Source: Hypericum androsaemum (Eukaryota > Streptophyta > Magnoliopsida > Malpighiales > Hypericaceae). From it: a DNA stretch of 64,000 nt. The stretch covers positions 2,773,001 to 2,837,000 of the forward strand of contig OZ023192.1 in assembly GCA_963995505.1 (NCBI GenBank), read 5' to 3'. Positions 1-12,900 of this stretch are shown here, in pieces; position 1 is the stretch's first letter; each line of letters begins with the position of its first letter. The translations under genes were made by a program, and so were the position numbers. The notes beneath the pieces are model-generated. The model had not been told where the DNA came from. It was given only the letters and a program-made list of their open reading frames with translations, and ran no database searches.

Positions 1-14
1 ATCATTTGGCTTAC

Positions 15-416
15 CAGAGCAACGGAATCACGAGCAGCAAGAGCGAGGATATCGGCGCAAGAGACGGTTCCGGGGCATGCAGCTTCAAGCTGGGTCTTGG
101 CGTCGTCAATGACTTCGTACCCTCTCAACCCGGAGTTAATCGGGGCCGTCTTCTCCGTGCCCGAGCCGCTTATAAGCACCGACGCGTCGCAACCTCGCAC
201 GAAGCAGTCATGGAAGTGTAACCTCAACAATGCAGGTGCAACCGTCGCGTCAGAGCTGAAGTGGGTTGCCACCGTCGACCGGACGATGGACTCCGCCTTC
301 GGACAAGTACGAGCGTAGAAGCCTACGCTCATGCCCTGGCCTTGCACCAAGTAAATTGTTGGAGCTATGACAATTAATAGGATAAACATATTCAAGTGAC
401 CAAAAAGGCTAGCCAT
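15..416 (-). CDS. Class III secretory peroxidase, exon 1 (gene continues left of window)
   Basis: Exon 1 runs from the ATG at 416-414 to the donor GTAAG at 14; it is 402 nt (134 codons), exactly the length of exon 1 in the two other peroxidase genes here. It encodes a hydrophobic signal peptide (starts MASLFGHLN), then the haem-peroxidase distal side with Arg-Leu-His-Phe-His-Asp-Cys intact, so both distal Arg and distal His are present. Family role: secreted, Cys-disulphide, haem enzyme oxidising phenolics or auxin with H2O2 in the apoplast; the sequence is closest in memory to the peroxidase N1 / cationic peroxidase 2 group. Exons 2 and 3 lie outside the window, so whether the gene is intact cannot be told. 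It is inverted relative to its paralogues at 22850 and 42550. Confidence 0.9.
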
Positions 417-550
417 TGATAATGTAGATAAGTAAGGAATTTTTGTTATGGATAATAGTTTTTGAACTTGGTCTAGTACTGTATATGTGTAATATATTTG
501 GAGTAACGCTAGTTTAGAGTTGTTGATGTTTAGGGATAATGAGGAGTGAG

Positions 551-558
551 TATTTATA
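551..558 (-). promoter_or_regulatory. TATA box of the left peroxidase
   Basis: TATAAATA on the minus strand, about 135 bp upstream of the ATG, at the position matching the TATAAATA at 42394 in the paralogue. Confidence 0.6.
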
Positions 559-683
559 GGAATCGGAGATTTCGCTGCCAAAGAAAAAGTAAACGAAAGT
601 GAGCTGCTGCTGAGTTCGTATTGGAGCTCACATGTACTTGTAATTTAAGTGTATTTGTTTTATTTCAAAAGCTCAAAATGTAT

Positions 684-768
684 AAACAGCCAAAACAGTG
701 GCCTTTGGCTGCTACGGTTACCGCGTTCCTGCACCGATGGATGAGTTGTGTAGCACGCCCCCTAGGCT
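684..768 (-). promoter_or_regulatory. Conserved upstream block shared by the three peroxidase genes
   Basis: This stretch, about 270-350 bp upstream of the ATG, matches 22501-22582 and 42191-42274 upstream of the paralogues, in the same position and orientation relative to each gene. It holds the shared words GCTACACAACTCATCC and GCAGCCAAAGGCC. Sequence just outside is more diverged, so it may be a cis-regulatory module; recent duplication is the alternative reason for similarity. Confidence 0.45.
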
Positions 769-2540
769 CCTATGGCCCCATATTTTCTTATTCTGTTCAA
801 AAATTTTATATTTTTAAAAAATAAGGATATGAATTTTTTTTGAAAGAAGGATATGAAATTCGATTGGGTCCTTTTATGATCAATTTGAAGGTGGAGATGG
901 GGCCATTTCATTTTATTAAAATTTAAATAAATTAAGTACTATTTTATTTGAACCAAATTTCATTAGTGACAATCTTCTAATTTGACATATGTCTCTAGCT
1001 GAAAAATATTTTTTGAATCTGTAAAATTTTATTAATATTTACTTTTTTTTTGGTCGAAAAAATTTATGCAAATTAGCCTAAATTCTAAGGCTCTAGATAA
1101 CATTGAACTTTATTGTCCTCTCACGCAGAGTTTTTCTATTTGTACAAAGGGTGAGAATTTACCTACAGACTCCTTAGAAATAAGATAGAATCTGTTGTCA
1201 TCCTATTCATTAAGCGTTGATATAATATTTATGTATTACACATGTATAACGAGTGTAAAATCCCATCATACAATGAATATGAGGTTGCAACTGTATGTCT
1301 TGTTAAATCCTTGTTGCACTAAAGCCCAGTAAAAAGACTGCGACATTAGAAAAAAAAGGGGTCTATGAGCGTTAGCGCTGCGGATACACGATTGTACACT
1401 CCGACTCCTTGAACACATGCCCCTGAAAATTACTATTGCAATTGATCCCAAATGGCAATTGCACTACAATCTATATAGACAACGCTAACGCCCATCTGTG
1501 TGGCTACCCTCGAGTTGCTTCTGTACTCGTGAAGAGTGTGGCTGTCGTCGAGTTGCTTCTGTACCAGGATTGGAGAATTACAAAAGACCGCCCTTGATCC
1601 TCCACAATTTTGCCATAGCTCTGAACCTCCGTATTTTTTTTTCTACTAGAACAAAGTATAAAATTATTTGACAGAAGCCCAGGGTTAAATTTATCTTTTA
1701 AAAAACGTGTCTTGCCTACAAAATGTGGTGCTGAGACCGGACCAATTTTCTTTCTTTATTTTTATCCTCTTCTTTCGCATGTTACAATTTTGACTTACAA
1801 AAAAAATCACATTAGTGAACTCGCCGTCGAATTGGGCAGAGTACAATACAAGAGCTCCGCGTCCGGCTTCAGGACAAAGCTTGTAGCCTAAGTTGACCGA
1901 GGAAAGTTCCATGGAAGAATGTTACACTTTGTCCTCTTCCTCATTACTTACACCGAGCTCAAGGGTTGGTATTCTAAATATTTCATAACCATAAATAAAA
2001 CATTAACTACTATTAATTTAATTAGATCACTGAAACACGTTTGTATGACAAATTTTTTATTAAATTAGGACAATTCATGATTCATTACTTAAATTGGGGC
2101 TAGTATTATAAATATTTTACTCTTTGGCTATTTATTGTCATCAAGCCATAATCATCATTCTTCCGTAATTATTCATTTGAAAAATTAGTTTAATAAGATG
2201 GATACTGATTCATATGTCAAATCAAAGGTTGGTGGGAGTATACGACTTTGGCGACTTGGTATATATTGGAATTATCGTAAAATTTCTCCATTTCATTCCA
2301 TTGGGTAAAGGTGCGTTGCATTAGGCCATCCAGCAACCCAAGTTTTTGTTTGGAAACAAAAAAAAAGTTACAAAATCAGGGAAAAGAAAGCATGAAGACA
2401 GAAAATAAAAAAGAGAAAGGAAGTGAGATTTTTCCCTTGCTTGAGATAGGAGCAAATATTTTGTATTTGAAACAAAATAAGAATAGTTATTAGACTACCC
2501 ACATCAGCAACCCAACCAATCCAGGTTACGGAATAAATTA

Positions 2541-3590
2541 TTAATTTCTCTCTAGCAGCCTACGAGCTTGTAGAACTCTAAATGCGCGTTCCACGTCCTT
2601 TCTAGTAGCCTCTTGATGTTCAGCAAACAACTTGTGCTTTAAGGTTGAAGGAGATGTAATGGACTTGACAAAAACAGCCCATGTGGGATATATCCCATCA
2701 GTGAGATAATATGCCATATCATATTGTCGATTGTTGACGACATAACTCACTTTTGGTGCTCTACCTTCCAAGACATCACTGAAAACAGGAGATCGTTCCA
2801 GTATATTAATATCATTGAGAGTACCTAGTGTTCCAAAGAAAGTATGCGATATTCATAAGTCATATGATGCAACTGCTTCCAGAATTATTGTAGCCTTTCT
2901 ACTTCGTCCTGCATATTGCCCAGCCCATGCATTGGGATAATTTTTCTATTCCTAGTGCATACAATCAATACTATCTATCATACCTGAGAATCCACGTTGT
3001 TTTCCAACGTAGAGTAGTCTTGCCAAATCTTGTGCGTTGGGCCTTCTCAGGTACTCATTTCCAAAGCAGAAAATTACACCATCTACGAATTTAATGAGGG
3101 CTTGCCGTGTTGTAGATGTACTCATTCTCAGGTATTCATCAACGACATCAGTTGATGTCCCATAAGCTAACACTCTTATGGCTCCGGTACATTTCTGCAT
3201 GCATGTCAGACCAAGGGTACCTGCAGTATTTGTACATTATTAAAAATATACGTCATTGGCACTAACCACCTCCACAATGCGAAGAAATAACGATCTTTGC
3301 ATCCGAAACCTTCTCCGGAAGACCTCAGCTGAATACGTTGGCTCGTCACCAAAATAGTCATTCATCAAATGCTCTTCACTAACTCTTCGTTCCCTATTGA
3401 TATACCGTCTTCGCCTTGCCGGTGGTGGATCTCCAAGGATCAGACTAGGATTAACTACGAACGCATCCTCAAGTAAGTGATCAATTCGTCGATTATGTTC
3501 TCTTCTTCGTGCTTTTCATTCATCAACAACTCTAGTGAATGCATCACTATCACTTGAATCTGAATCTGATCTATTTTTACTGTGAGACAT
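2541..3590 (-). pseudogene. Harbinger transposase-derived nuclease, broken
   Basis: Read on the minus strand from the ATG at 3590, the pieces follow the plant HARBI1-like transposase. An acidic N-terminus is followed by an Arg-rich helix region (RRFRMQRSLFLRI), SGMIDSIDCMHWE with the first catalytic Asp, FFGTLGTLNDINILERSPVF with the second, and a C-terminus ending KDVERAFRVLQARRLL. In-frame stops interrupt it, including one after VVDE, one after ANDVYF and one where a Trp is expected after CMHWE, so no full protein can be made. Confidence 0.85.
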
Positions 3591-3659
3591 TTGTGAAGAG
3601 AATTATGGGTATGGATTAGATTTAAGTTTGTGATGGTCACCAATATATATGGAATAGAT

Positions 3660-3895
3660 ACGAGATAAATTACCATAATTGTGGGTGTGGGTGGATGACA
3701 AAGGTGAAGTGATAACACAATAGGTACGAGACAAATTACATTAATTGTGGGTGTGCGTGTGGGTGGATCACAATGGTGAAGTGACCACACAATAGGTATG
3801 CGACAAATTACATTAATTGTGGGTGTGGGTGTGGGTGTGGGTGGATGACAAAGGTGAAGTGACAATACAATAGGTACGAGACAAATTACATTAAA
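3660..3895. repeat. GT-rich minisatellite, about 3.3 copies
   Basis: Units of about 66-78 bp, each with GTGGGTGTGGGTGGAT, then AGGTGAAGTGA and ACGAGACAAATTACATTAAT. Copies differ in the number of GTGGGT hexamers. It lies between the two Harbinger genes. Confidence 0.85.
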
Positions 3896-3996
3896 TGAAG
3901 AATACATTACAAGAAATGAAGAACAAATTACGATAACTGAAGAACAAATTACAAGAAATGAAGAACAAATTACAAGAAATGAAGAACAGATTACAA
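3896..3996. repeat. Short minisatellite, 20-21 bp unit, about 5 copies
   Basis: The unit GAAGAACAAATTACAAGAAA is repeated five times with few changes, directly beside the GT-rich minisatellite. Confidence 0.85.
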
Positions 3997-4063
3997 CTAA
4001 TCAGTTTCCATACAATCGAGCTATTAGACAACTCTTTAACTCTTCATCTTCTGGGGATAAATG

Positions 4064-5052
4064 CTATTTTAAAATCAAAGCAGTCAACATGATTTTATCC
4101 AACTCCTTATTCTTCCTGGCCTCCCTTTTTTCCTCCAGTTGTTGTTGCATCTCCAATGTCTTCATCAAAATTTCATTTTCATTATCTCTGGTTATTCTCA
4201 TCTCACGAAGTTCTGCTGCAACATCATTAAATGCTTTACCTTTTCCTTTCCTTTTTTTGGCAGCATCTCTGCCCATAGGGCGGGAAAGTATTGCAGACCT
4301 GGTGATTGGATCTTCTGAGTTAGATGGGATTGAATAATCTCCTTCTTCGGTATTCTTTGACCTCTTCGAACTTCCAGCACTTTCTATTTTCTCCTCCTTG
4401 TTCTGTGGAGGAAAATTTGTTGCAGCGCGATCTCCTTCTTCAATTTGCCATTTGGGAGATTTACACATAACTTCATTAAAAATAACAAGGTCAGTAAATT
4501 TTTTTCCACCTTTTTTTTCATAAAGTGCTTGAGCTTCGGCCTCAACATTTGCCTCGCTCATGCCGCTCCATTTCCTTTTCAGTACTTCTCAGTAGACACC
4601 GACCCACCTTGGTGCATTTTCATTAAGTCGTTTATAACGACCTTTTATTGCTGGCACATTTCTTGCATGGATCTCTTCCAATTTTTCTGCTTGAGCTTCA
4701 TGGTACAAATCACTCACTTGGGACCATAGCGATGCACTCTTCAGATTTTTTCCAATAACACTATCTTCGCTACAGAAGATGTAAGCTGACATTAGGGCAA
4801 TGTCTTCTTTGACACCCCAATTAATTAGTGCAGGCTTTTTAGTTTTAACTTGGCTAGCTCTATCGAATGATAAGTGTTGTAAAATATTTTTGGGGGTTGG
4901 TGTTGGAACAATGGCATTTGGGAAAGATTTTGCAAAAATTGAGAGGTATAAAATGGTGGAGAGTTCGGATACTCTCCAGAATTTAGATAAGATGAAAGAT
5001 TATAAGATCCGAATGAGTGATAATTTGAAAAATTAGGATCATTTGGATCCAT
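4064..5052 (-). pseudogene. PIF/Harbinger ORF1 (MYB/SANT-like, NAM-associated type), broken
   Basis: Three minus-strand blocks form a family often misannotated as 'glutathione S-transferase T3-like': an Asn/Ser/Pro-rich N-terminus (MDPNDPNFSN), a SANT-like trihelix block (ISTSK-type region, here SVIGKNLKSASLWSQVSDLY), and a basic coiled-coil C-terminus (4064-4561) with KKRKGKGK. The blocks are separated by a stop after PRWVGVY and by a frame change, so the gene is dead. Its role in live elements is DNA binding with the transposase. Confidence 0.75.
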
Positions 5053-6420
5053 AATAGAAATAATATAATAGAGACAATTTATAAGAAGAGATTATGTAGT
5101 GAAAGAAGAGAGAATTTTAGATGGTATATGAAAATATGTTAACATTGGACTCTATTTATAGAGATACAAAATTTAATAATTTTTAAATTATTTTTTAAAT
5201 TTATTGCTAAAGATAAGCTAACCACAAAAATATTATCCGAATAAATCTATTTTTACGAATAATATTATGCAAAGTGGAAATAACTAGATAGTTAGATAAA
5301 TAATATTAAAAAAACCTAACCAATCCGCTCGGCCGAGCGAAAATCATTAAACACTATTTTTTTTAAATAATAAAATAATAAGATAATGATATAGTCTTTG
5401 GAATATGAACGGCGGGTTAATTTATGTTAATTTGGATGCATATAAGATAATGATATGTGTTCAGTCATTAGTACTAAAATGATAATTGTCCTGTCACAAA
5501 AATTACAGGATACTAAGTGGTCTGACTTTGAGTACAAAATTTTAATCGTCTTTTTTTTACAAGTACATGGTGGTAAGTGCACGTCATTCTTTTTTTTTCC
5601 TACGTGCATTTTCATTCCTTTATCCACGCAAAAGAAGATCACTTTCTCAGTAAATTTCTTGTCTCCCCAAAATTTTCATCTTCTAGGAGAGTATAAACAA
5701 CTTGGACTCAATAATGTGAGTTGGTATAACAAATTCCATTAAATACAACAAGAAGACCCCAAAATCTCACATTAATCCTACAAACTACAACAAATACTTC
5801 TTCAAAACTCCCACTCTAACATATTACTCCAAATATCATTAGTTGGTTAATGCTTCTCTATATTGATTTCGTCATAGCTTTAATCTATTTTTCACAAAGG
5901 ATTCTTGTTATAGTATGAGGAGTTCAATTGGATATCGTTTATAATGAATCAGAATATCAGACTTCACATAGTTATTCTTTTAAAGTTTTGGATCAAATAT
6001 GTAGTGGGAGAGAGATGCTATACTTGAGTAATTGTATACGTCATCTTATTCTACCGAATCTCCTTTTACATTTTACTAGATGTTTACCAAAACTTGCTTA
6101 TGACGGGAGATTTACCGATGAAAAAAATAATAAATGATGTCATTTACTAATCCTAGGCCTTCACACGAGATTTACCGAGGGATTCATGTTTGAAATTTGA
6201 ACCCGAGTACACCCAGAAAGTGACCGTTAGGATCTTAGTTACCGTTACTAAGACAAGGAGTTGAAGGTGAAGGAGAACAGATTCGGGTTTAGCTCTTCGA
6301 CTTCGAGTTTGCCGTCTTTCAAGCCCCACGAGCGGTATCTCGTATCTTCGTAATATACTGGTGTTAACTCATTTTTTGTGTTAACTCGATGTATCTTCGT
6401 AATCAAAAAATTTCGAGTTC
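5053..6420. other. AT-rich intergenic stretch
   Basis: No open frame resembling a known protein. The first 300 bp are probably the remaining Harbinger flank; CTCGGCCGAG at about 5328 is a short palindrome. I see nothing else. Confidence 0.5.
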
Positions 6421-6690
6421 ACTAATAGGAGTTAGTCCTAGTGGTAAGAGACATAGATTTACTAAGATTTTGATTCAAATCTTGAGAATGTAAAGAAAAT
6501 TATTGTGAGAATCGTCCCTAAAAACGACCCAATAATACTCGACTCTGAATATCATAGGTTAACAAAAAAAAACTCGATTTTGAACCCAAGAATACAATAG
6601 AGTACGAATGTAAAAGAAACTAATGTAAGAGCTGTCCCGAAAAATGGCACAACAATGCTCGACTCTGAATATCATATGTTAAAAAAATAG
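6421..6690 (+). repeat. SINE-like element with duplicated 3' part
   Basis: A pol III-like A box (TAGTCCTAGTGG, 6433-6444) and B box (GATTCAAATC, 6472-6481) sit at SINE spacing. The following sequence, with the word CTCGACTCTGAATATCAT at about 6538, recurs at about 6658, giving a full head and tail followed by a second tail. I did not find a clear target duplication. Confidence 0.45.
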
Positions 6691-6979
6691 ATCTGAACAC
6701 AAGAATACAGCAGTGTTAGCAAAGGTTATTATTGTCACCTCCCAAAGAGAAGGTGCCTTTGACATCCATTTACAAACAAGAAGAAACTTGTTAATCTGAA
6801 AGTCTGAACCAAGGCTTATTGTTTCTCCACCGAGGACCAGAACCAACTCAAACCAAAAGCACAGGAAACCCTGAAGAATGTATGATGCTTCTGACATTCC
6901 TCACCAACTTATTCCGAATACCAGGTGGTATAAAAAAAATGTATGATCGAAAAATCCGGACAGCCATTCGTCTGAACAC

Positions 6980-9900
6980 TCAGCAAGAAGCCACATCCGA
7001 AAACGAGTAGGACTTGATGCATTTCAGCTGCCTGTTGAACGTGTAAATTTTACCGGGGGATATACGTGCACTTACTAAACTGTCTCTGTAGTGTATCTGC
7101 AGAGAATGCTGTTCCTTAGACCACAGGCCTAGTTCGTGAAGATCACCTTCTCGCCAGCAGATGCTGATGGTCAATCCGCCTCGCGCCTTGAGTCCTTTGA
7201 CGCAGCCATTGGCCCATTTATCTTGGGGAAGAGCAGGGAGCAAGTACATGTCCTTAACCGTGCTTTGCACTAACATCTCGGCTATTGCTGCAGAAAACCT
7301 GGAATGGAAAATGCAGGGTAAGAGATCATCACATCCATCAGAGCAAATATGCCTGTTCCTGTTGCTCACCCGAAGTTGGCATCGATCTGGAAAGGTGGAT
7401 GCGCGGTGAAGAGGTTCGCGTATAGACCTCCTTCGTAGTTGCTTTCGTGATCAGGGTCCACAAGATCAAACAGATGCTTCACCATCCTATAAGCATGATC
7501 ACTGCTCCGGAGTCGAGCCCACAGCGCAGCTTTCCACATGGTCGACCATCCCGGACCCTGTTCGCCTCTTTTGACAATGGAGTTATCTGCAGCTTTAGCC
7601 AGGTCCGGGGTTCCGTCAACAGTTATTGTATGGCCCGGATACAAGCCGAACAGATGCGATAGATGGCGATGTTGAATCTCCGGATCCTCGAAGTCCTCTG
7701 CCTGCCATATAATTCCCAGATAAACATAGAGAGAACTACACATTACATTTGAAAGAGAGCCGAGGCATATACCCATTCTCTGATTGAGCCATCTCTTGCA
7801 ATTTTGGTAGGTAAAAGTCTCGGTTGAGCTGCGCGAACTCTTTCGATGAGTTCGTCGTTCTTTTTCCCCAGAATCTGCAAGTAACAAGCTTCTACCAGTT
7901 AGGAACATTCTGTCTGAGACAAATTGTTACAGGAGAAGTCAAGCAAGAAGCTAAGAGCAGGTGTTCATCACCTCAGCCGCGGATACAATCTCGGAGAACA
8001 CTTCTTTTATGATTGACATGTCCATAGTCGATGAGTAGCTAACGCTAGCTTGCTTACCATCAGGAGCAACAAACATATGTTCAGGAGAAGTCGATGGATT
8101 GGTTTCGAGAAATCCTCCTCGCCCTTCGATCAACCAGTCCAACAGAAACAATGTACATCCTTCCAACAAAGGGTATGCCTTATTTCTTAGAAACTCCTAA
8201 TCAAGCAACACAGATTAGCTAGCATCTAGCAAGACGACCGAAAGTTTAATGCATCAGCAACCTAATAGAGAGGATGCAGAGGTTACTTTGTCCATGGTGT
8301 AAGTGTAGTGCTCCCACAGGTGTGTACAGAGCCACGCTCCGCCCATCGGCCACAATGCCCACAAAGCTTCGCCTCGATCCGGCGATGTCTTCGCCCATAT
8401 GTCCGAAACTTGATGTGCAACCCAACCATTTGCCTCATAGTTCACCTACAATAGCAAATTACTACACTTTCAGCACTTTGTGTGAGTTGCTACACTTTGT
8501 TCAACGGTTTACCTTCGCGGTCTTGCTTCCATTAACCGACAGGTACGAAATGTAATCGAACAGCGGATCCTGGCACTCTCTAAGATTGCAGGACAGAGCT
8601 GGCCAGTAGTTCATCTGAAGGTTAATGTTCAGGTGTTGAGCTCCGCTGGAATAATGATGCAAGCGGATGAGTTTCAGCAAGCAACAACCTATAAGCTCGA
8701 AATACTCGCAATGGTTTATCGATACCTCGATGTAATTAGATGCAGGAACTAGAAAGCAAAACTTACTCCCATGGTGGATTGATATCCTTGTTCCATATGC
8801 CCTGAAGATTCGCAACCTGAGTTCCCGGCCGCGAACAAGAGATGAGCAAATACCGACCGTACTGGAACAGCAGCTCCACCAAGGAAGGATCTTCATCAGT
8901 CTGGAAGGACTTCACCCTATCTGCAGTTGCAACTATCTCCTTCGTGACCGCCTCTCCATCATCACCTAACTCGCTCTTCGAACTCTTCGATAGCTGCAGC
9001 GAGACACGGTGGAAAAGGCTCTGGTAGTCATCCAAGTGATGCGCGTGTAGATCATCATACGACAAGTTCTTGATCGAGTCTAATGAGTTTCGAGAACCCG
9101 AAGTAGGGTCCTTCTTGGAGTCTGCAGGCATTGTAAATGGTCCATCGAACGAAGATGAAGCCACAAGTAACAGAACAGCCCAATCACAACCTTCAACCTT
9201 GAACTTGCTGCCATCCAAGACACTCACAGCTCCCCTGCCATCACTTATCCGCAACTCAAGCCCCCCTGCGAACTTCACTCCCTTCGGATTATCACTTTTG
9301 AACGTCGGACAGCTTCCCTCCAAGATGATCCGGTTCTTCTTCCCATCGACATACGAACGATGGTCCATCTTGCTATCCATCGACAGAGTAAAAGACAACG
9401 AACCCGGTTTGCTAACCGAAAGCTTCGTCACAACCGCCTGATCCGGGTTCGAAGCGAAATGCTCCCTCGCATACTCCACACCACCAACCTTGTACCTTAC
9501 CATGGCAGTTGCAGTATCCAAATCAAGCTCTCTGAGGTACGTCTTCGGGTCGTAATCAAGACCCGAGTAGTCGAATTCCAACACGATGTCGCCGAGCAGT
9601 TGATAAATCTTGAACAAGCAAAAAGATAACACCATCAGAGCCATGATTTCGTGGGGAAAATTCACATTTTTTATCAAGTACCAATTGAAGTAACATACAG
9701 CCGATTGCTCTCCGGACAACTTCGCAGCTTCTGTAGTAGCTGCACTATACTGGCCACTGTCGACAAGCTTCCGAACCTCGGCCAATGCCTCGGGAGCACT
9801 TGGATTAGTGTAGTTCCCCGGAATTCCTGTCCATAGCGTATCCTCTGCAACAGGAAATTTCATACTTGAGCGCCAAAACTGCATGAGGGCACCGTTCAGG

Positions 9901-12900
9901 GACTAAATCAATTGCTACTCTGGGTATTCAATGTGATTTTTTTCTTTGGGAGTAATACAAATACTATATATACCTTCCAAAAAAGTTGGAGATTGTCTAC
10001 TCAGTTTGTTTTCGTAGCTTGGACAGGACTGGTCTGGAATTTTTGTCCAACCCCATGTTTAGTGCAACAAATGGTCTGCACAAAATTAGAAATTTGTCCA
10101 AGCCTACTTCCAAATTCTTGTCTCATTTTTAACTATGGATCAGAAAATTATGTCCTAGGACATAAATTTTTTCTCATATTCTTTTACCTTATAACCCTAA
10201 ACTCTTTCTCTTTTTAGATAACCCAATTAAAAATGCTCATTTTATCTAATATGTGATTGATGTATCTGATATCTATTTTTTATTTAGAATCAAATATTTA
10301 AATATTCAAATACAATTCAGATTTTCTAAATTTATAATTTCAGGAACAAAAATGTATAAAGATATTTTATTTGCTATAAATAATTTTGGATCATATTTCA
10401 TTTGAATAAAATCGCACATTTCAAGTTGTTTGTTAAATTAGATAATTCATATTATTCGTATCCAATTTTTTTAGATATTATATAATTTCTTTGTCGAATA
10501 CGAATACCAAACAAATGATTGTTCAAATATTTGACATATAAATAATGCATTCTCTATTGTTTCTTTGACGAGTAGTTTTGTCATTCACAAAATTTTAGGT
10601 TGAACTATTACATATACCAAACAAGAATTGTACCAAATGTATTGAAGTTACCAAACACGGGATAGAACAGCTAGAACAAATAATTCTATCAAGTACTATT
10701 CTGTTATTTTTTTTCAAGCCTGTTCATAAGAGGTACTACGAGAACTTTAGTGTCATCTATAATATATAATAATAATTGCAAAATTCAAAACTTTTCATTT
10801 CAATTAGGGAAGTGTTTTACAAACATGTGTATGAAATAAAGTTTGTTTAGCTCCTTTATGATTACAATAACTAGTATTTAAACTAGCCTTAATTCTAAAA
10901 TTTTATTTATTTATTGGTTTGAGCAAGATACAACTTATTTGAAAAAAATTGTAGAAACAATTCATAAAATGAAAAAACAAAAAAATATTTGTCTACACTA
11001 TTAGTCTATTCCTCTAATTTTTTACCGATGGTAGAAATTGTAAGTCTTCATTAATGGACAATCTGGGTGGGATCGAATTTAATACACATTAGCTTACGGC
11101 ATTTCTCTATTTTATAGTCAGAGGTGGATGTTGATATAAGAAAGTTGCTCATATTCGTTCGTCTTCCCAAAGAAAAAACGGAAGTCGGTAAAAAAAAATT
11201 ACAAAACTCTTTTTTTTTTAATCTAGAACAATTCCATGATCTAAGTAATAATATGATTCCTATCCAGCTCGAATTAGATTAGTCAGCCTAATGGGTCGAA
11301 TACTAATAATTAAACCAAAAAGTAATAATATGGTTAACTATTTCTAGAATTTCCACGTCCGGATCAAATTTTAAAATAATAAATATCTTGATTTTTCCAC
11401 CTCTTACTCAAATTTTAAAGTAATAAATATCTTTTATGATTCGTTACCTGCGTTCCTTAGTCCGGTCCTAGAACAGGATAGATGTAACCAACACTATGTT
11501 TACTTTGATTTAATGAATATCGATGTTTACCCTAAAAAAATTAATAAATATCTTAATTTTTCATGCTTATAAATTAATTCATCACTCTTACAACTACAAA
11601 TATGATAATCCAAAAATAATAAATTTAGCTATTTAAATATATAAATCTTAATCAACATCTTGATCGACTTTAGAAAAATTAAATTAAATTTGACAAAAAC
11701 AATGTATCTCTTCAACAAAATTACTGATACGAATTACAATAAATAATATTAAAAATACAAAAAAATGATCTCAAACCTGTTGAGAGCACGTGATATATAT
11801 ATAATATTTGTATATAAACTAATAAAAGCAAATGAATGGCAACCCGTACCCGTGACGAGTATTGTCTTAGGGCCCGTGTGCGGTGTCAGATGTAAAGAGC
11901 AGAGAGAATATTTGCATTAAAGAAACAAAAAGGAGCAAAGTGCATATTTAATCCTTGAACTCTATTTCTAGGAATTGGGCATTAATGACCTAATTTATTT
12001 AAAGTATACGTATTTATTATATGTTTATTTTATTAATAGATCAATTTCATCTTTTTATTTTTTTTGAAAGGGAAAAAAAATAAAAAAGATGAAATTGATC
12101 TATTAATAAAATTTCATCTTTTTTATTTGATACTCCTTTTTTGTAAATTTATGAGAAACTAATTGCTAACCTTTTAATCACGAGTATGTTAATGTTGTAA
12201 TTGCAATATGTTTGAACTATAAATATTATTGGGCTTATTTGGCATATTTTATTTCAAATCTTATAATCAATTGCAATTGCAATATACACTCAAATTAAAT
12301 AAGTTTACTAATCAAGTTGTACCAATTGGCTATATGTTAAACTCAATATGCCATCGACCATTCGCTATATGTTGTTTGTCTTCTGTACCAAACATGTCCC
12401 TAATAATTATCCTCAAACTTGTATTTTTTGTGGGGCCTCAAACTTGTATTTTGTAACACAATTCAAACACCATTTTCATATTTTATTCAAAGAATGGGAG
12501 TGGTCTTAACAAAAATCGACAAATATAATCAACCAATGAAAAACCTTAAAAAAAAATCAACCAACGAATTTCAGAGATTTCCTAAATCTACGCAGCAACG
12601 GTCCACTTCCGCCCTACATTTTTCACCGGAGCAAATAAATTAGGTCAAATTATCGTCCTGTCCTTGACATATGACCAAATCTCAAATACCGACTTCACTA
12701 TTCCCAATAATCAAAACCAGAGTAAATCTTTTCTTTTAGAAGGAAACCAGAGTAAAGCTATTCAGGCGGAACATGTTGAATTTTGGATCTTCTTGAATTT
12801 GTAAAGATATTGTACAGTTAGACTAAATGTCTTTTGACATGTAGGAAAAATTTTGATGAATGAGAGAGTGTGGCCGGAGTTCTTGGATGATCGGAATCGG

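Larger units (their letters stand above)
417..2493 (-). repeat. Inverted duplication arm (pairs with about 40335-42550)
   Basis: The 5' flank of the left peroxidase matches the 5' flank of the peroxidase at 42550 in inverted order. Recognisable pairs are 1640-1920 with about 41400-41680 (shared small frame beginning MELSSVNLGYKLCPE), 1950-2160 with about 41140-41450, and 2210-2493 with about 40335-40620. The match stops at 2493 next to the Harbinger remnant. A W-box-like GGTCAA/TTGACC lies at about 1892-1898 and in the partner. The part 840-1640 is AT-rich with no gene I can see. Confidence 0.75.
2494..5100 (-). mobile_element. Decayed PIF/Harbinger DNA transposon
   Basis: Two divergence-damaged genes in the order typical of PIF/Harbinger lie on the minus strand: ORF1 (MYB/SANT-like, 5052 to 4064) then the DDE transposase (3590 to 2541). 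The left edge coincides with the end of the peroxidase inverted duplication, just after TTATTA, which fits the TTA/TAA target preference of this superfamily. I found no matching terminal inverted repeat on the right, so the outer limits are approximate. Confidence 0.75.

Noticed and set aside
3455..3907. A 150-codon minus-strand gene
   Set aside because: Its repeats (CLVPIVLSLHLCHPPTPT) are only the translation of the GT-rich minisatellite, and its C-terminal end overlaps the transposase pseudogene in another frame.
5455..5742. 95-codon frame
   Set aside because: Low-complexity AT-rich sequence, open on both strands, with no domain.
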